Positions 8,493 to 15,896 of a stretch of DNA of 64,000 bases are shown here, one piece after another. The position numbers and the translations under genes are program-made. Source of the stretch: Acinetobacter baylyi DSM 14961 = CIP 107474 (lineage in GTDB: Bacteria; Pseudomonadota; Gammaproteobacteria; Pseudomonadales; Moraxellaceae); NCBI RefSeq assembly GCF_000368685.1, contig NZ_KB849628.1:1085758-1149757 (forward strand), written 5' to 3'. The stretch's first letter is position 1, and each line of letters starts with the position of its first letter. The notes under the pieces are model-generated. The model did no database searches. It saw nothing but the letters and a program-made list of their open reading frames with translations, and was not told where the DNA came from.

Positions 8493-8784
8493 TCTTTAAC
8501 TGTAATCTTTCCAGAAAATCTGAAAAGAAATCAGAAAATTTAATATTAGGATCGTATTCCCCTGAATTGATATATAAATGCTCTTCTGAGCATGTACTTA
8601 ATATTTCAACATGAAATAGGTTGTAATTTTTCCAAAACGTAATTTCAGCTATAAATTCATCATTATCCAGAAAAATTTGAGTGAAATAACTTTCATGTAT
8701 GTTTATCTCAATCATAAAACCTTGCTGCTTAGCAATAGCTGATTGCTTGTTCACCCATTGTGTAAATTGACTTAGCATATCCAT
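8473..8784 (-). CDS. Small immunity-like protein, paralogue of 7716-8015
   Basis: The product is 103 residues and full-length homologous to the 99-residue product at 7716-8015 (shared HESYFTQIFLDND-type block, AEITFW..YNLF..EIL, and SGEYDPNIKFSDFF). It has no membrane segment or signal. It overlaps the downstream DUF7716-like gene. The pair probably came from duplication of an immunity gene and has diverged, as expected if the copies matched different toxin variants. Starts at 8784 and 8778 are both possible. Confidence 0.6.
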   Translation of the reverse strand: MDMLSQFTQWVNKQSAIAKQQGFMIEINIHESYFTQIFLDNDEFIAEITFWKNYNLFHVEILSTCSEEHLYINSGEYDPNIKFSDFFSDFLERLQLKNEYDFN

Positions 8785-8816
8785 TTGAAAACTTAGCCAC
8801 TTAAATTGATTTTTCT

Positions 8817-9170
8817 TTACAAATTAGACATTGGTGGGTTAACTAAATTTTGCAGTTGTTCTTGTTCGCATAAGAACAAATTTTGTAAATCACCACTTAA
8901 AAGTAACTCACTATCTGTATCTGCACATTCACTCATATCATCCAGAATTCCCAGCACATTAGATATTGTGTCTACCATGATCTGTTGAATGATCGCAAAA
9001 AATACATCATGTTGATTATCTGGCAAGGCATTAAACCACTTTAGTGCATTTTTCCAGTATGGATCCGTGGCTTGTTCAACAGTTGTATTATTAAAAAACT
9101 CCTTGTAAATTTTGCTATTTTCATTGATTACTGATTGTTGAAGCTCAGCTATAAAATCTTCTAGGCGCAT
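8817..9170 (-). CDS. Hypothetical protein, first gene of the immunity array
   Basis: The product is 117 residues, soluble, acidic and largely helical in appearance (RLEDFIAELQQSVINENSK at the start; DPYWKNALKWFNALP in the middle). A good AAGGGG site precedes ATG 9170. I do not recognise the family. It heads a row of same-strand small genes at 7032-9170 that share low GC and close spacing, so it is probably another immunity-type or accessory protein of the displaced toxin module. Confidence 0.55.
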   Translation of the reverse strand: MRLEDFIAELQQSVINENSKIYKEFFNNTTVEQATDPYWKNALKWFNALPDNQHDVFFAIIQQIMVDTISNVLGILDDMSECADTDSELLLSGDLQNLFLCEQEQLQNLVNPPMSNL

Positions 9171-9307
9171 TATAAATTTCCCCTTAATATTAGATTTTTA
9201 TATTTAGAACTTGTAATTCCATCTACATAATAAACCATATAAAAAACTTATTGGACAAAGATTTCTCGCTTAAATTGACTCTCCCTGCCCTACAGATTAT
9301 CATTTCG

Positions 9308-9480
9308 CTGCTGGCCTACATTGCCAGTCGGTTTTAGCAGACCGTTTCCTAAGAGCACTAAAAAATCTCAATTTTTTGGTGTGTATCCTCGTGCTCCCTC
9401 TGCGGTAGAACGGGAGGGGGACACCTTCGGGTGTGCTGATTCTTAGGTTCAGTCTGCTAACCCCCTTTCGTTCTGCCACC
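9308..9480 (-). ncRNA. Structured RNA resembling phage C4 / P4-CI antisense RNA
   Basis: The segment contains nested complementary blocks. GGTAGAACG (9404-9412) pairs with CGTTCTGCC (9469-9477). GGGGG (9416-9420) pairs with CCCCC (9461-9465). ACACC-TTCG-GGTGT (9421-9434) is a tetraloop hairpin. GAGCAC (9353-9358) pairs with GTGCTC (9391-9396). CTGGC (9311-9315) pairs with GCCAG (9323-9327). TTAGCAGAC (9334-9342) is complementary to GTCTGCTAA (9452-9460). The minus strand also has a 61-codon frame (9300-9485) containing STPEGVPLPFYRRGSTR, like the Ash-type frames predicted over P4-CI/C4 RNAs. Those RNAs are phage immunity regulators. The strand choice follows that frame and could be wrong. Confidence 0.5.
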
Positions 9481-9532
9481 ATCATTTAGCAGTGATCTGG
9501 TAGAACTTCTTAATACCTAAGGAGTCATACAC

Positions 9533-9610
9533 ATGGCTGATATTTATCGGTTGTCCATTCCATTCTCTGAATTATCTTATCCAGCCTTACTGACGTTATT
9601 GCCTGATTAG
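9533..9610 (+). CDS. 25-residue small protein
   Basis: ATG 9533 is preceded by TAAGGAG at 8 bp spacing, the best ribosome site in this neighbourhood. The product is MADIYRLSIPFSELSYPALL followed by TLLPD. It has no recognisable family. It precedes a lipoprotein gene by 33 bp and may be translated with it. The strong ribosome site supports expression; the function is unknown. Confidence 0.4.
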   Translation: MADIYRLSIPFSELSYPALLTLLPD

Positions 9611-9643
9611 TTCATGACCTCTGTTCATCAAGAGGGTCTCAAC

Positions 9644-9976
9644 ATGAAACGATTCATCAGTATGGTGATGATGTGCGTATGGTTGTGTGGCTGTGATTCT
9701 CAGCCACCTGTATTTGTCGACTTTGAAGAACTACAGCCCAATAACTTCTTCTCGTCATCCACACATAAAACACAAATCAGCATTCAAGCATTAGAAACCA
9801 TCAAAATTTATTCACTTCAGGTCAATCGTGGACACTGCCCCCTGATTCATTCACGTATCCCTCATGCTGAATTGCATTACGGCCAGAAAATATCTGCCGT
9901 TGTTGCATGTGAGGAACTCGATATTCGCGAAATTACAGTGAATACGGATCAAGGAATGTTTACGTTTAATTTTTAG
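9644..9976 (+). CDS. Small lipoprotein of unknown function
   Basis: ATG 9644 (after AGAGGG) gives 110 residues; an upstream in-frame ATG at 9614 would bury the signal peptide. The start MKRFISMVMMCVWLCGCDSQ is a lipoprotein signal with lipobox LCGC, so the mature protein should be lipid-anchored at the cysteine. Two further cysteines (RGHCP and VACEE) could form a disulfide in the periplasm. I do not recognise the family. Confidence 0.7.
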   Translation: MKRFISMVMMCVWLCGCDSQPPVFVDFEELQPNNFFSSSTHKTQISIQALETIKIYSLQVNRGHCPLIHSRIPHAELHYGQKISAVVACEELDIREITVNTDQGMFTFNF

Positions 9977-10071
9977 CATTCGGAATGCTTTAAATTTTCT
10001 GTCGTTTTCATAACAACTAAGCACGATAGAAAAATATGAGCCATTCCTAGAACATCAGGATAACAATAGAG

Positions 10072-10800
10072 ATGAAAGGTAAAATATTAGATTATTCCAT
10101 TCAAACCAGTACGGGGATTATTCGCGCCGAAAATCAACAGCGCTATTCTTTTTCAGGATCTGCATGGAAAGAACAACAAGCACCGATGCGGGGCATGCAT
10201 GTTGATTTTGAAATTGATGCACAGGATCAGGTCATCGATATTTTTATTGATGCTTCTGATCTGGAACCAGCTATTCAACCCTCTCCGACAGCAGTGATAT
10301 CAGATACGGTGTCTAAAGAAACTCACGCGGATAATCTTTCTACGTCTTCTGATCCTTTATCTTCTGCCTCTCTGTCTCACACCCATTCACAGTATTCCTC
10401 TTCGACTGATGATCAACATCAGAATCTCTTAGCGAATGAGTCCAAATATTCGATGATGGACTGGGTGATGAAATGTCTAAGAAATTATATTAATTTCACT
10501 GGACGTGCTCGCCGCAAAGAATATTGGTTCTTTCAACTTTGGTATGCGATTTTAAGTTTCGTCATGCTTGTTTTAGGCGATGCCTTTCATTGGGGTGACA
10601 ATCTTTTTCTCATTGCAACGTTACTGGTGGCCCTACCAGCAATTGCAGTCAGTGCGCATCGTCTACATGATATCAACCGAAGTGGATGGCTGGTACTGCT
10701 CAATCTAGTAACGATAGTCGGTGTACTGATTGTGACGTTCTTCTTTATGATCAAAGAGGGAGATCAAACAACCAACAGCTATGGACCTGCCTCAAAGTAA
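10072..10800 (+). CDS. DUF805 inner-membrane protein with N-terminal cold-shock-like domain
   Basis: The product is 242 residues. Residues 1-65 resemble a cold-shock/OB-like domain (GKILDYSIQTSTGIIRAEN, then DVDFEID-type strands). A Ser/Thr-rich linker spans about 70-125. Residues 130-242 form a DUF805 domain: NFTGRARRKEYWFF, several membrane helices, and RLHDINRSGWL. DUF805 proteins are small inner-membrane proteins of unknown role; fusions with CSD-like heads are common in Acinetobacter. The gene is followed by a small membrane-protein frame that carries a stop codon. Confidence 0.8.
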   Translation: MKGKILDYSIQTSTGIIRAENQQRYSFSGSAWKEQQAPMRGMHVDFEIDAQDQVIDIFIDASDLEPAIQPSPTAVISDTVSKETHADNLSTSSDPLSSASLSHTHSQYSSSTDDQHQNLLANESKYSMMDWVMKCLRNYINFTGRARRKEYWFFQLWYAILSFVMLVLGDAFHWGDNLFLIATLLVALPAIAVSAHRLHDINRSGWLVLLNLVTIVGVLIVTFFFMIKEGDQTTNSYGPASK

Positions 10801-10815
10801 TTCTGGAGCATTCAA

Positions 10816-10968
10816 ATGCCGATTATTCTATTGTAGATTATTTTTGCACTTGTTGTCGCCAGCTCAGCCAAGCGACGAGGTCGTAGTTTTTTAATTTGGT
10901 TTATTTTGTCCTGCCTGATTTCTCCTTTGATTGCTTGGTTGTTGTTAAAGGCAATCTCTGAACGTTGA
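10816..10968 (+). pseudogene. Small membrane protein with in-frame TAG at codon 7
   Basis: ATG 10816 has GGAG at 8 bp. The frame reads MPIILL, a TAG at 10834-10836, then IIFALVVASSAKRRGRSFL and a second hydrophobic helix ending KAISER. Without the TAG it would be an ordinary 50-residue two-helix membrane protein of a type I recall as common in Acinetobacter. A single TTG-to-TAG change would explain it. It could still be expressed from a later start, but none is well placed. Confidence 0.55.
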
Positions 10969-10997
10969 TCAGAATTATAAGATAATCAGAATCAAAC

Positions 10998-11030
10998 AAA
11001 AAAAAGTGATCATGATTGATCACTTTTTTT
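10998..11030. terminator. Bidirectional intrinsic terminator
   Basis: AAAAAAAGTGATCA and TGATCACTTTTTTT form a perfect stem around a short loop with T-tracts on both strands. It separates the plus-strand small membrane gene from the minus-strand zinc-ribbon gene. Confidence 0.85.
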
Positions 11031-11033
11031 GTA

Positions 11034-11330
11034 TTACTGAAAGTTCTGATGACAGCTCTCACAGTAGAAATAACTCATCGTGATACTCGGACGTGGTGAA
11101 GGATCATTAAACACTGAATTAAATAATCTACCAATCAATGCACTTGCTATACCGCCCATCCAAGGTGACAATGGTAAGTGAGTCGGTAAATGCTTGGTTA
11201 AGGATGCACCAATACTGGCAAATGTAGCTGAGGACCCTAAACTATTCATCGTGTCCTGATGAGATGAAGATGAATTGTGAATGATGCGATGTACGTGTTC
11301 AGAATGACAATATGGATAATTGATTTGCAT
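11034..11330 (-). CDS. Zinc-ribbon-like protein with one cysteine pair damaged
   Basis: The product is 98 residues. The C-terminus has YFYCESCHQNF, a zinc-ribbon knuckle. The N-terminus has YPYCHSEHVHR where a CPYC knuckle would be expected, so one metal-binding Cys appears to be replaced by Tyr. The middle (SLGSSATFASIGASLTKHLP and WMGGIASALIGRLF) is small-residue rich and hydrophobic, possibly membrane-associated. The function is unknown. Histidines nearby might replace the missing ligand. Confidence 0.6.
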   Translation of the reverse strand: MQINYPYCHSEHVHRIIHNSSSSHQDTMNSLGSSATFASIGASLTKHLPTHLPLSPWMGGIASALIGRLFNSVFNDPSPRPSITMSYFYCESCHQNFQ

Positions 11331-11538
11331 AACTTGACCTCTTAAATTGAATGTAAGAACAGAGGCGTTCTCACTTCAATAATGTAGATCTGAGATTTTT
11401 TATATTATCCAAAGCTGCGCATTCTTTTACTACACTTTACTCTTAAGTACTGATCTTGCTTTTCAGGATTGACCAGATAACTGACTGTTCTCAAAAATTT
11501 AATGTGGGGTAAGTTGAGGGTTAAAACCATAGGTAAAA

Positions 11539-11568
11539 AATAAGCCCTTGTAAAAACAAGGGCTTATT
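11539..11568 (-). terminator. Terminator of the tRNA-Ser gene
   Basis: AATAAGCCCTTG and CAAGGGCTTATT form a 12-bp perfect stem with a 6-nt loop, just downstream of the tRNA on the minus strand and followed by a T-rich run. From 11331 to 11538 I see no gene. Confidence 0.8.
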
Positions 11569-11576
11569 TAAATATT

Positions 11577-11666
11577 TGGCGGAAGCGGTGAGATTCGAAC
11601 TCACGGAGGACTCACACCCTCGTCGGTTTTCAAGACCGGTGCATTAAACCGCTCTGCCACGCTTCC
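11577..11666 (-). tRNA. tRNA-Ser(UGA)
   Basis: On the minus strand GGAAGCG pairs with CGCTTCC as acceptor stem, with encoded CCA at 11579-11577. The anticodon loop CTTGAAA gives UGA. The long variable arm (GACGAGGGTGTGAGTCCTC) and TTCGAATC T-loop are class II serine features. Accessory genes and IS remnants lie on both sides, so this tRNA may have served as an integration site, but I saw no duplicated 3' end. Confidence 0.97.
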
Positions 11667-11837
11667 AATGGCGGCTATCATATAAATAAAATGCTAGATT
11701 GGCAAATATTTTTATCAAAAAAAGTATTAAGTGTTCAAAATAAAATCAAAATATTCAATATTAAAAAGATTCAGCTTACTGATTGTCTATTTTTTCCTTT
11801 ATACCTATGTTTATACTAGCGCTCATGATCTTCACAT

Positions 11838-12303
11838 CCACAGCAAACCGCTTAAAATAGCCAAAGAACCAACTCATGGAGCTTTTTCCTCGTGTTGCAA
11901 TGGCTATTAACGATTTATGCCGTTGTATTCGTCGATTTTTACAGACAACTCATATCGTTGAATTAATCCACAAATAAGAACTCTGTTGATCTTTCATCAA
12001 AGCAAAATGCAAGACATGTAAAGCCAGTTGATGCATATTGATCAGATGAATCATGCGTTGATAACAAGGAAGCTGTTTAAACAAATGGTTTTTGTCCAGT
12101 TTTAATGAGGTAAAGAAGGCTTTGAAGTTATTGAAATAAAAGCACTTGTATCAAGCGGCAATAAATATAATTTCATAAATACTAAGCTGAGCAGGTCAAT
12201 GTCTTAGGCGTTGAAAGTTCTGTTTTAGAAATTTCCAATAAATTGATTCGAATTTTAGAAAGAAATCATCAATGATACAGAATAAATGGGTACTATCGAA
12301 CAT
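11838..12303 (-). mobile_element. Degraded IS982-family transposase remnant
   Basis: Read from ATG 12303 the frame begins MFDSTHLFCIIDDFFLKFES and continues, through several in-frame stops, with SIYEIIFIAA, YFNNFKAFFTSLKLDKNHL, YLWINSTI-stop-VVCKNRRI and RGKSSMSWFFGYFKRF. Order and spacing match IS982-type transposases (start with VDDF; then PSEIMTI, F..YY; then IDST...VCHNKRI...GKSSMGWFFGFKLH). The C-terminal third is missing near 11838 and no terminal repeats are evident. The remainder of 11667-11837 and 12304-12408 shows no gene. Confidence 0.75.
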
Positions 12304-12408
12304 AAGAACTAGGGCTGTAAGTTTGGTTTGGTCACTCAATTGATGGATCTAATCTTTCTCTTTTTCAAGTCAATTGCTTATCCGCGATTCGCGGTTAACT
12401 ATCACCCT

Positions 12409-12882
12409 TTATTGGTTATAGTTAATTTGGCAGATATACCAGATTTTCTTACCCGTAGGTGTCTGCACTTGAATTTCATCATCTACAGACTTGCCTAGAC
12501 AAGCCTTCGCTATGGGTGACTGGAGAGAAATATAGTCTTTTCGACCATAAATTTCTTCATCGCCTACAATACGAAATTTAATGATTTCACCCTCATCATT
12601 TTCCAATTCGACCCATGCTCCAAAATAAGCTTTCCCATCTTGTTCAGGGCTATACTCAACTTTATGTGCAACTTCAAAAAGTTTGGTTAAATATCTAATT
12701 CTACGGTCAATTTCACGCAGCTTTCTTTTATTGTAGATGTAATCAGCGTTCTCAGACCGATCGCCGAGACTAGCAGCCCAAGACACAATTTTTGTAATTT
12801 CAGGTCGTTCTTTTCGAACTAAATCATTTAACTCATCTTGTAAGCGTTGATAACCTTCAGCCGTTAATAATTTACGATTCAA
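12409..12882 (-). CDS. greB: Transcript cleavage factor GreB
   Basis: The product is 157 residues, normal for GreA/GreB. An N-terminal antiparallel coiled coil (to about residue 75) carries the catalytic-tip sequence ASLGDRSENADYIYNKR, where the GreB-like D..ENA..Y acidic tip is intact. The C-terminal FKBP-like domain follows (SPIAKACLGKSVDDEI). Gre factors insert into the RNA polymerase secondary channel and rescue backtracked complexes. GreB appears to start at TTG 12882, which overlaps the stop of the upstream gene in a TTGA arrangement, implying translational coupling. A degenerate second copy lies at 23482-23810. Confidence 0.9.
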   Translation of the reverse strand: MNRKLLTAEGYQRLQDELNDLVRKERPEITKIVSWAASLGDRSENADYIYNKRKLREIDRRIRYLTKLFEVAHKVEYSPEQDGKAYFGAWVELENDEGEIIKFRIVGDEEIYGRKDYISLQSPIAKACLGKSVDDEIQVQTPTGKKIWYICQINYNQ

Positions 12883-13398
12883 GACAAATACTCCAAAACT
12901 TTGCGTAAGGCATCCAATGTTGAAACTTTAAAAACAGGCTTACTAGACTCATCTACGAGCTCGCCAAAATGAGTTGGTTTTAGATTCCATTTTTTGAAAG
13001 TCTGTAGACAATAAATACTTTAATGCTCGTACTACTTGATCAGAAAACTTAAAAGACCCATCAGGTATCATATTCTTATGATCATAAATATCAATCCTTT
13101 GTTTTTGGGGAATGATTTCATGGATCATTTGTTGAGCTTCTTTTAACTCAGATGCCATAATTCGTATAAGCAAATAATGTTTGGGATTTTGCATTTCCTC
13201 CATCCACGCATTATCTATTTGTGATGGTTTAAGCAAGTTAGACTTATGTAATGAAGTATCTGCAAAGCATTGAATTAACGCTCTATATTTTTCACCTGTC
13301 TTTCTGATGCTTTGCGCTTTAGGAACATCTCGATTAAATCCTAAATTAGCAATCGTACTCACAGAAAAATCCTGAATTCCACGTGGCTGTTGCTCCAT
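12879..13398 (-). pseudogene. Unrecognised gene coupled to greB, broken by a frameshift
   Basis: The frame from ATG 13398 gives 149 residues ending in an abnormal tail (QKMESKTNSFWRARR). If one A is dropped from the six-A run near 12990, the reading continues WNLKPTHFGELVDESSKPVF and ends LRKVLEYLS with a stop at 12879-12881, exactly overlapping the greB start by four bases. This fit strongly suggests that a 1-bp insertion shortened a protein of about 172 residues. I do not recognise the family. A sequencing error in the homopolymer is possible. Confidence 0.6.
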
Positions 13399-13474
13399 AC
13401 ATACCTCATAAACTGCATCGAGTGACTGCTGAATTTTTAGAGATGAACCATATTTTAATTTAATAACTCTTCAG

Positions 13475-13640
13475 AATTCACAACTATTGAAGATAAGCGG
13501 TTATTGCAGTTTATCCGTTCTTCTTATGATGCGAGTTATGGCATCTACGGTTATCGTCGCATTACGCTAGATCTTAAAAAAATTAGGTGAAGATTGTGGA
13601 CCTAACGATGTGCTAAGGAGATCGTACTCAATGCTCTCCT
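13475..13640 (+). mobile_element. Fragment of an IS3-family transposase (orfB)
   Basis: The translation has IEDKRLLQFIRSSYDASYGI then YGYRRITLDLKK, characteristic of the HTH_21 region of IS3-family orfB. An extra base in the A run near 13575 shifts the frame; the other frame continues LGEDCGPNDVL and then diverges. It is unrelated in sequence to the intact IS3 element at 14568. The remainder of 13399-13753 has no intact gene. Confidence 0.65.
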
Positions 13641-13753
13641 TCTGGCGGTGTGGCGACGCAGACCTTCTGCATTTTAGAATGGCTTAAAAAGTTAAATATA
13701 GTCCCTTACTTTGACAAGCCTTTTATAAAATCTTCGAAATTTTATTTTACAGA

Positions 13754-14515
13754 CTATAGTTGATTTGCGTATGCTGCTTCATAGAGCATCGTATTAGCAC
13801 CTAATTGCTTTGAAATTGTAATGCCGTACTTCATTAAATGCGGAATATATCCGTTAATAGTTTCGCTAGTGAGTCGTTCAGAAGGCCCTGAAATGGTTAA
13901 GGCACCTTGTAAATATTGGCTCCCATCTAGAACAGGTACGGAAAGAGATGACGTTTCAGGATCACGTTCTCCAAAAGAACTTGCCCAATAATTCTCTTTT
14001 ATTGGTTCCAATCTAGCTTCTATTTGCTGTTTTGAAAATGCAGATAGTATTTTCCCTGAAGCGCCCACGTTCACAGGGAAAACATCACCTTCAGAGATAG
14101 AAACCTTGACAGATCGAACTGGCTCTATACGGAATAAGACAACACGGCTCTCATTGTCTAATATGTAGAAAGATGAAGTTTCTCCTGTTTCCTCCGAAAT
14201 CTTTTCAAGGATAGGATAAATAATATCTTTTAAATTGAAGGAGTTTTGATAAATTCTAGCAAGCTTAAGAGGCATAATACTTAAAGAATAGAGCCCATCA
14301 GTATTTTTACGGATATAACCATGTCGTTCTAATGAATTAAGAAGTCTGAGGATAGTACTTTTATAAAGTTTTGTACGTCTTGAAATTTCAGCTAGAGATA
14401 GGCTTGGATTCTCAATATCGAATGAAGATAAGATGAGTAAAGCTCTATCTACGGCAGCAACACCTGAGTTCTGCTTGCTATCTGAGCCTAAGTCTTCATT
14501 TGATAAATTTGTCAT
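13754..14515 (-). CDS. IclR-family transcriptional regulator of the catabolic island
   Basis: The product is 253 residues. The winged helix-turn-helix lies at about residues 18-80 (SLAEISRRTKLYKSTILRLL). The IclR effector domain follows, with GETSSFYILD and the conserved GASGKILSAF. The best candidate operators are the duplicated three-repeat sites at 18154-18180 and 18286-18315, which resemble those of the related Acinetobacter regulators PcaU and PobR. An intact IS3-family element sits about 50 bp upstream of the ATG and separates this gene from the genes it presumably controlled, so its expression may be altered. Confidence 0.85.
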   Translation of the reverse strand: MTNLSNEDLGSDSKQNSGVAAVDRALLILSSFDIENPSLSLAEISRRTKLYKSTILRLLNSLERHGYIRKNTDGLYSLSIMPLKLARIYQNSFNLKDIIYPILEKISEETGETSSFYILDNESRVVLFRIEPVRSVKVSISEGDVFPVNVGASGKILSAFSKQQIEARLEPIKENYWASSFGERDPETSSLSVPVLDGSQYLQGALTISGPSERLTSETINGYIPHLMKYGITISKQLGANTMLYEAAYANQL

Positions 14516-14638
14516 AGAAAAGAAACCTAAAAACTTCCGATAAAATCAACAAGCAGCAGTATAACTTGATCCTAGCCAAAATAATGGACAGTACTTCCCT
14601 CTAAAGATAACGTAACGTTAACTTTGGAGATCCAAGAA

Positions 14639-14932
14639 ATGGCCAAACGTTTTAGTCCTGAATTTAAACAGCAAGCAATTGATTATGCACTTTCAAACTC
14701 ACACGAGCCTATAGCTACAATCGCCCAGAAATTAGGTGTGGGTTATTCAACTTTAGACAAATGGATTCGTGAAGCCAATCCAGTGGGTTCAAGCAAACGT
14801 CAACTTTCACCAGAACAACAGCGGATCTTGGAATTAGAGAAAGAAGTCAAACAGCTCAGGGAAGCCAATGACATCTTAAAAAAAGCGCATGTGTACTTTC
14901 TGACAGATCATGCCAAGAAAAGTACACGGTAA
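14639..14932 (+). CDS. IS3-family transposase OrfA
   Basis: The product is 97 residues from ATG 14639 (GGAG at 8 bp). It has a helix-turn-helix of the HTH_Tnp_1 type (KRFSPEFKQQAIDYAL, then ATIAQKLGVGYSTLDKWI) followed by a leucine-zipper-like coiled coil (ELEKEVKQLREANDILKKA). It binds the IS ends. A run of seven A residues followed by G at 14878-14885 is a typical -1 slippage site, and the -1 frame is open from there into orfB. Confidence 0.9.
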   Translation: MAKRFSPEFKQQAIDYALSNSHEPIATIAQKLGVGYSTLDKWIREANPVGSSKRQLSPEQQRILELEKEVKQLREANDILKKAHVYFLTDHAKKSTR

Positions 14933-14946
14933 TTCAAGATCTGGAT

Positions 14947-15798
14947 GTGAATGAAGTCACTGTATCTTCTGCCTGTAAATGCCTGGGTGTCAGCACTTCA
15001 GGCTATTATGCCTGGCGAAAACGCCAGACCAATCTAGCGCAGAAATATAATGATTTAAAAGCCGTGTATTGGCAGCATCATGCACGATTGGGTGCACCTT
15101 CATTGGTACATGACATGCATGATTTAGGTTACAGCATGAGCGAACGAACCGTTGGAAGAATGCTTAAAAAACTTGGTTTACGGAGCAAAATTGCACGTAA
15201 ATACAAGCATACGACTGATTCAAACCATCGTTTGCCTACAGCGCCTAACTTGTTGGATCGTCAATTTACGGTCAATGAACCCAATAAGATCTGGACAACG
15301 GATATTACCTATATCCGTACTAAGCAAGGTTGGCTGTATTTATGTGTGATGCTGGATCTATTCAGCCGTCGTATTGTCGGTTGGCAAACCAGCCATCGAA
15401 TAGACCGTCAATTGGTGTGTGATGCGTTTCATTATGCAATGGCTCGTCAGGGGTATCCAATGGGTGTCATGGTACATTCGGACCAAGGCTCACAGTACTG
15501 TAGTCGTGATTTTAGGGCGCTATTATTGACGAATAACTGCGTTCAAAGTATGTCACGCAGGGGAAACTGTTGGGATAATGCAGTGACCGAAAGCTTCTTT
15601 CATACATTGAAAGGTCATATGGTCCATGGCAGTGTGTTTGCCACTCGAAAAGAAGCGAATGCTGTCTTGTTTGACTATATTGAGATTTATTACAATCGAA
15701 TCAGACGACATTCTACAAACGGCTGGTTAAGCCCAGAAGCCTTTGAACAGAAATATTTCAAGAATTTAGAGGGATTTGTTGTCCACGATACTGTCTAG
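14947..15798 (+). CDS. IS3-family transposase OrfB (DDE integrase domain)
   Basis: The product is 283 residues if counted from ATG 14947, but it is normally made as an OrfAB fusion by -1 frameshifting at 14878-14885; the connecting stretch in the -1 frame has no stop. An HTH_21-type segment precedes the rve domain. The catalytic triad is visible as D in IWTTDITYI, D in VHSDQGSQY and E in NAVTESFF. The stop codon overlaps the right inverted repeat. Confidence 0.93.
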   Translation: MNEVTVSSACKCLGVSTSGYYAWRKRQTNLAQKYNDLKAVYWQHHARLGAPSLVHDMHDLGYSMSERTVGRMLKKLGLRSKIARKYKHTTDSNHRLPTAPNLLDRQFTVNEPNKIWTTDITYIRTKQGWLYLCVMLDLFSRRIVGWQTSHRIDRQLVCDAFHYAMARQGYPMGVMVHSDQGSQYCSRDFRALLLTNNCVQSMSRRGNCWDNAVTESFFHTLKGHMVHGSVFATRKEANAVLFDYIEIYYNRIRRHSTNGWLSPEAFEQKYFKNLEGFVVHDTV

Positions 15799-15896
15799 GA
15801 TCAACTTTAATTTAAATAGACAAATAGATTCTTGTTTCAGTTTTATAGTAATAAAGGAACGATATACATTTATATATCATCCCATTAGTGTGCTTA

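Larger units (their letters stand above)
14568..15803 (+). mobile_element. Intact IS3-family insertion sequence, 1,236 bp
   Basis: The element starts TGATCCTAG and ends CTAGGATCA. The imperfect inverted repeats extend about 39 bp inward and share TGGACA and CCCTCTAAA blocks. It is flanked by the 3-bp direct repeat ACT (14565-14567 and 15804-15806), the size usual for IS3 elements. It encodes orfA and orfB joined by a -1 frameshift. Both frames are intact, so it is probably active. It is inserted just upstream of the iclR-type gene. Confidence 0.9.

Noticed and set aside
9300..9485. 61-residue frame as a real protein
   Set aside because: It coincides with the structured-RNA candidate and has no convincing ribosome site; kept only as evidence for the RNA type.
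14585..15785. Inner TGGACA/TGTCCA as the true ends of the IS
   Set aside because: orfB extends beyond 15785, and only the outer TGATCC/GGATCA ends give a matching 3-bp ACT duplication.
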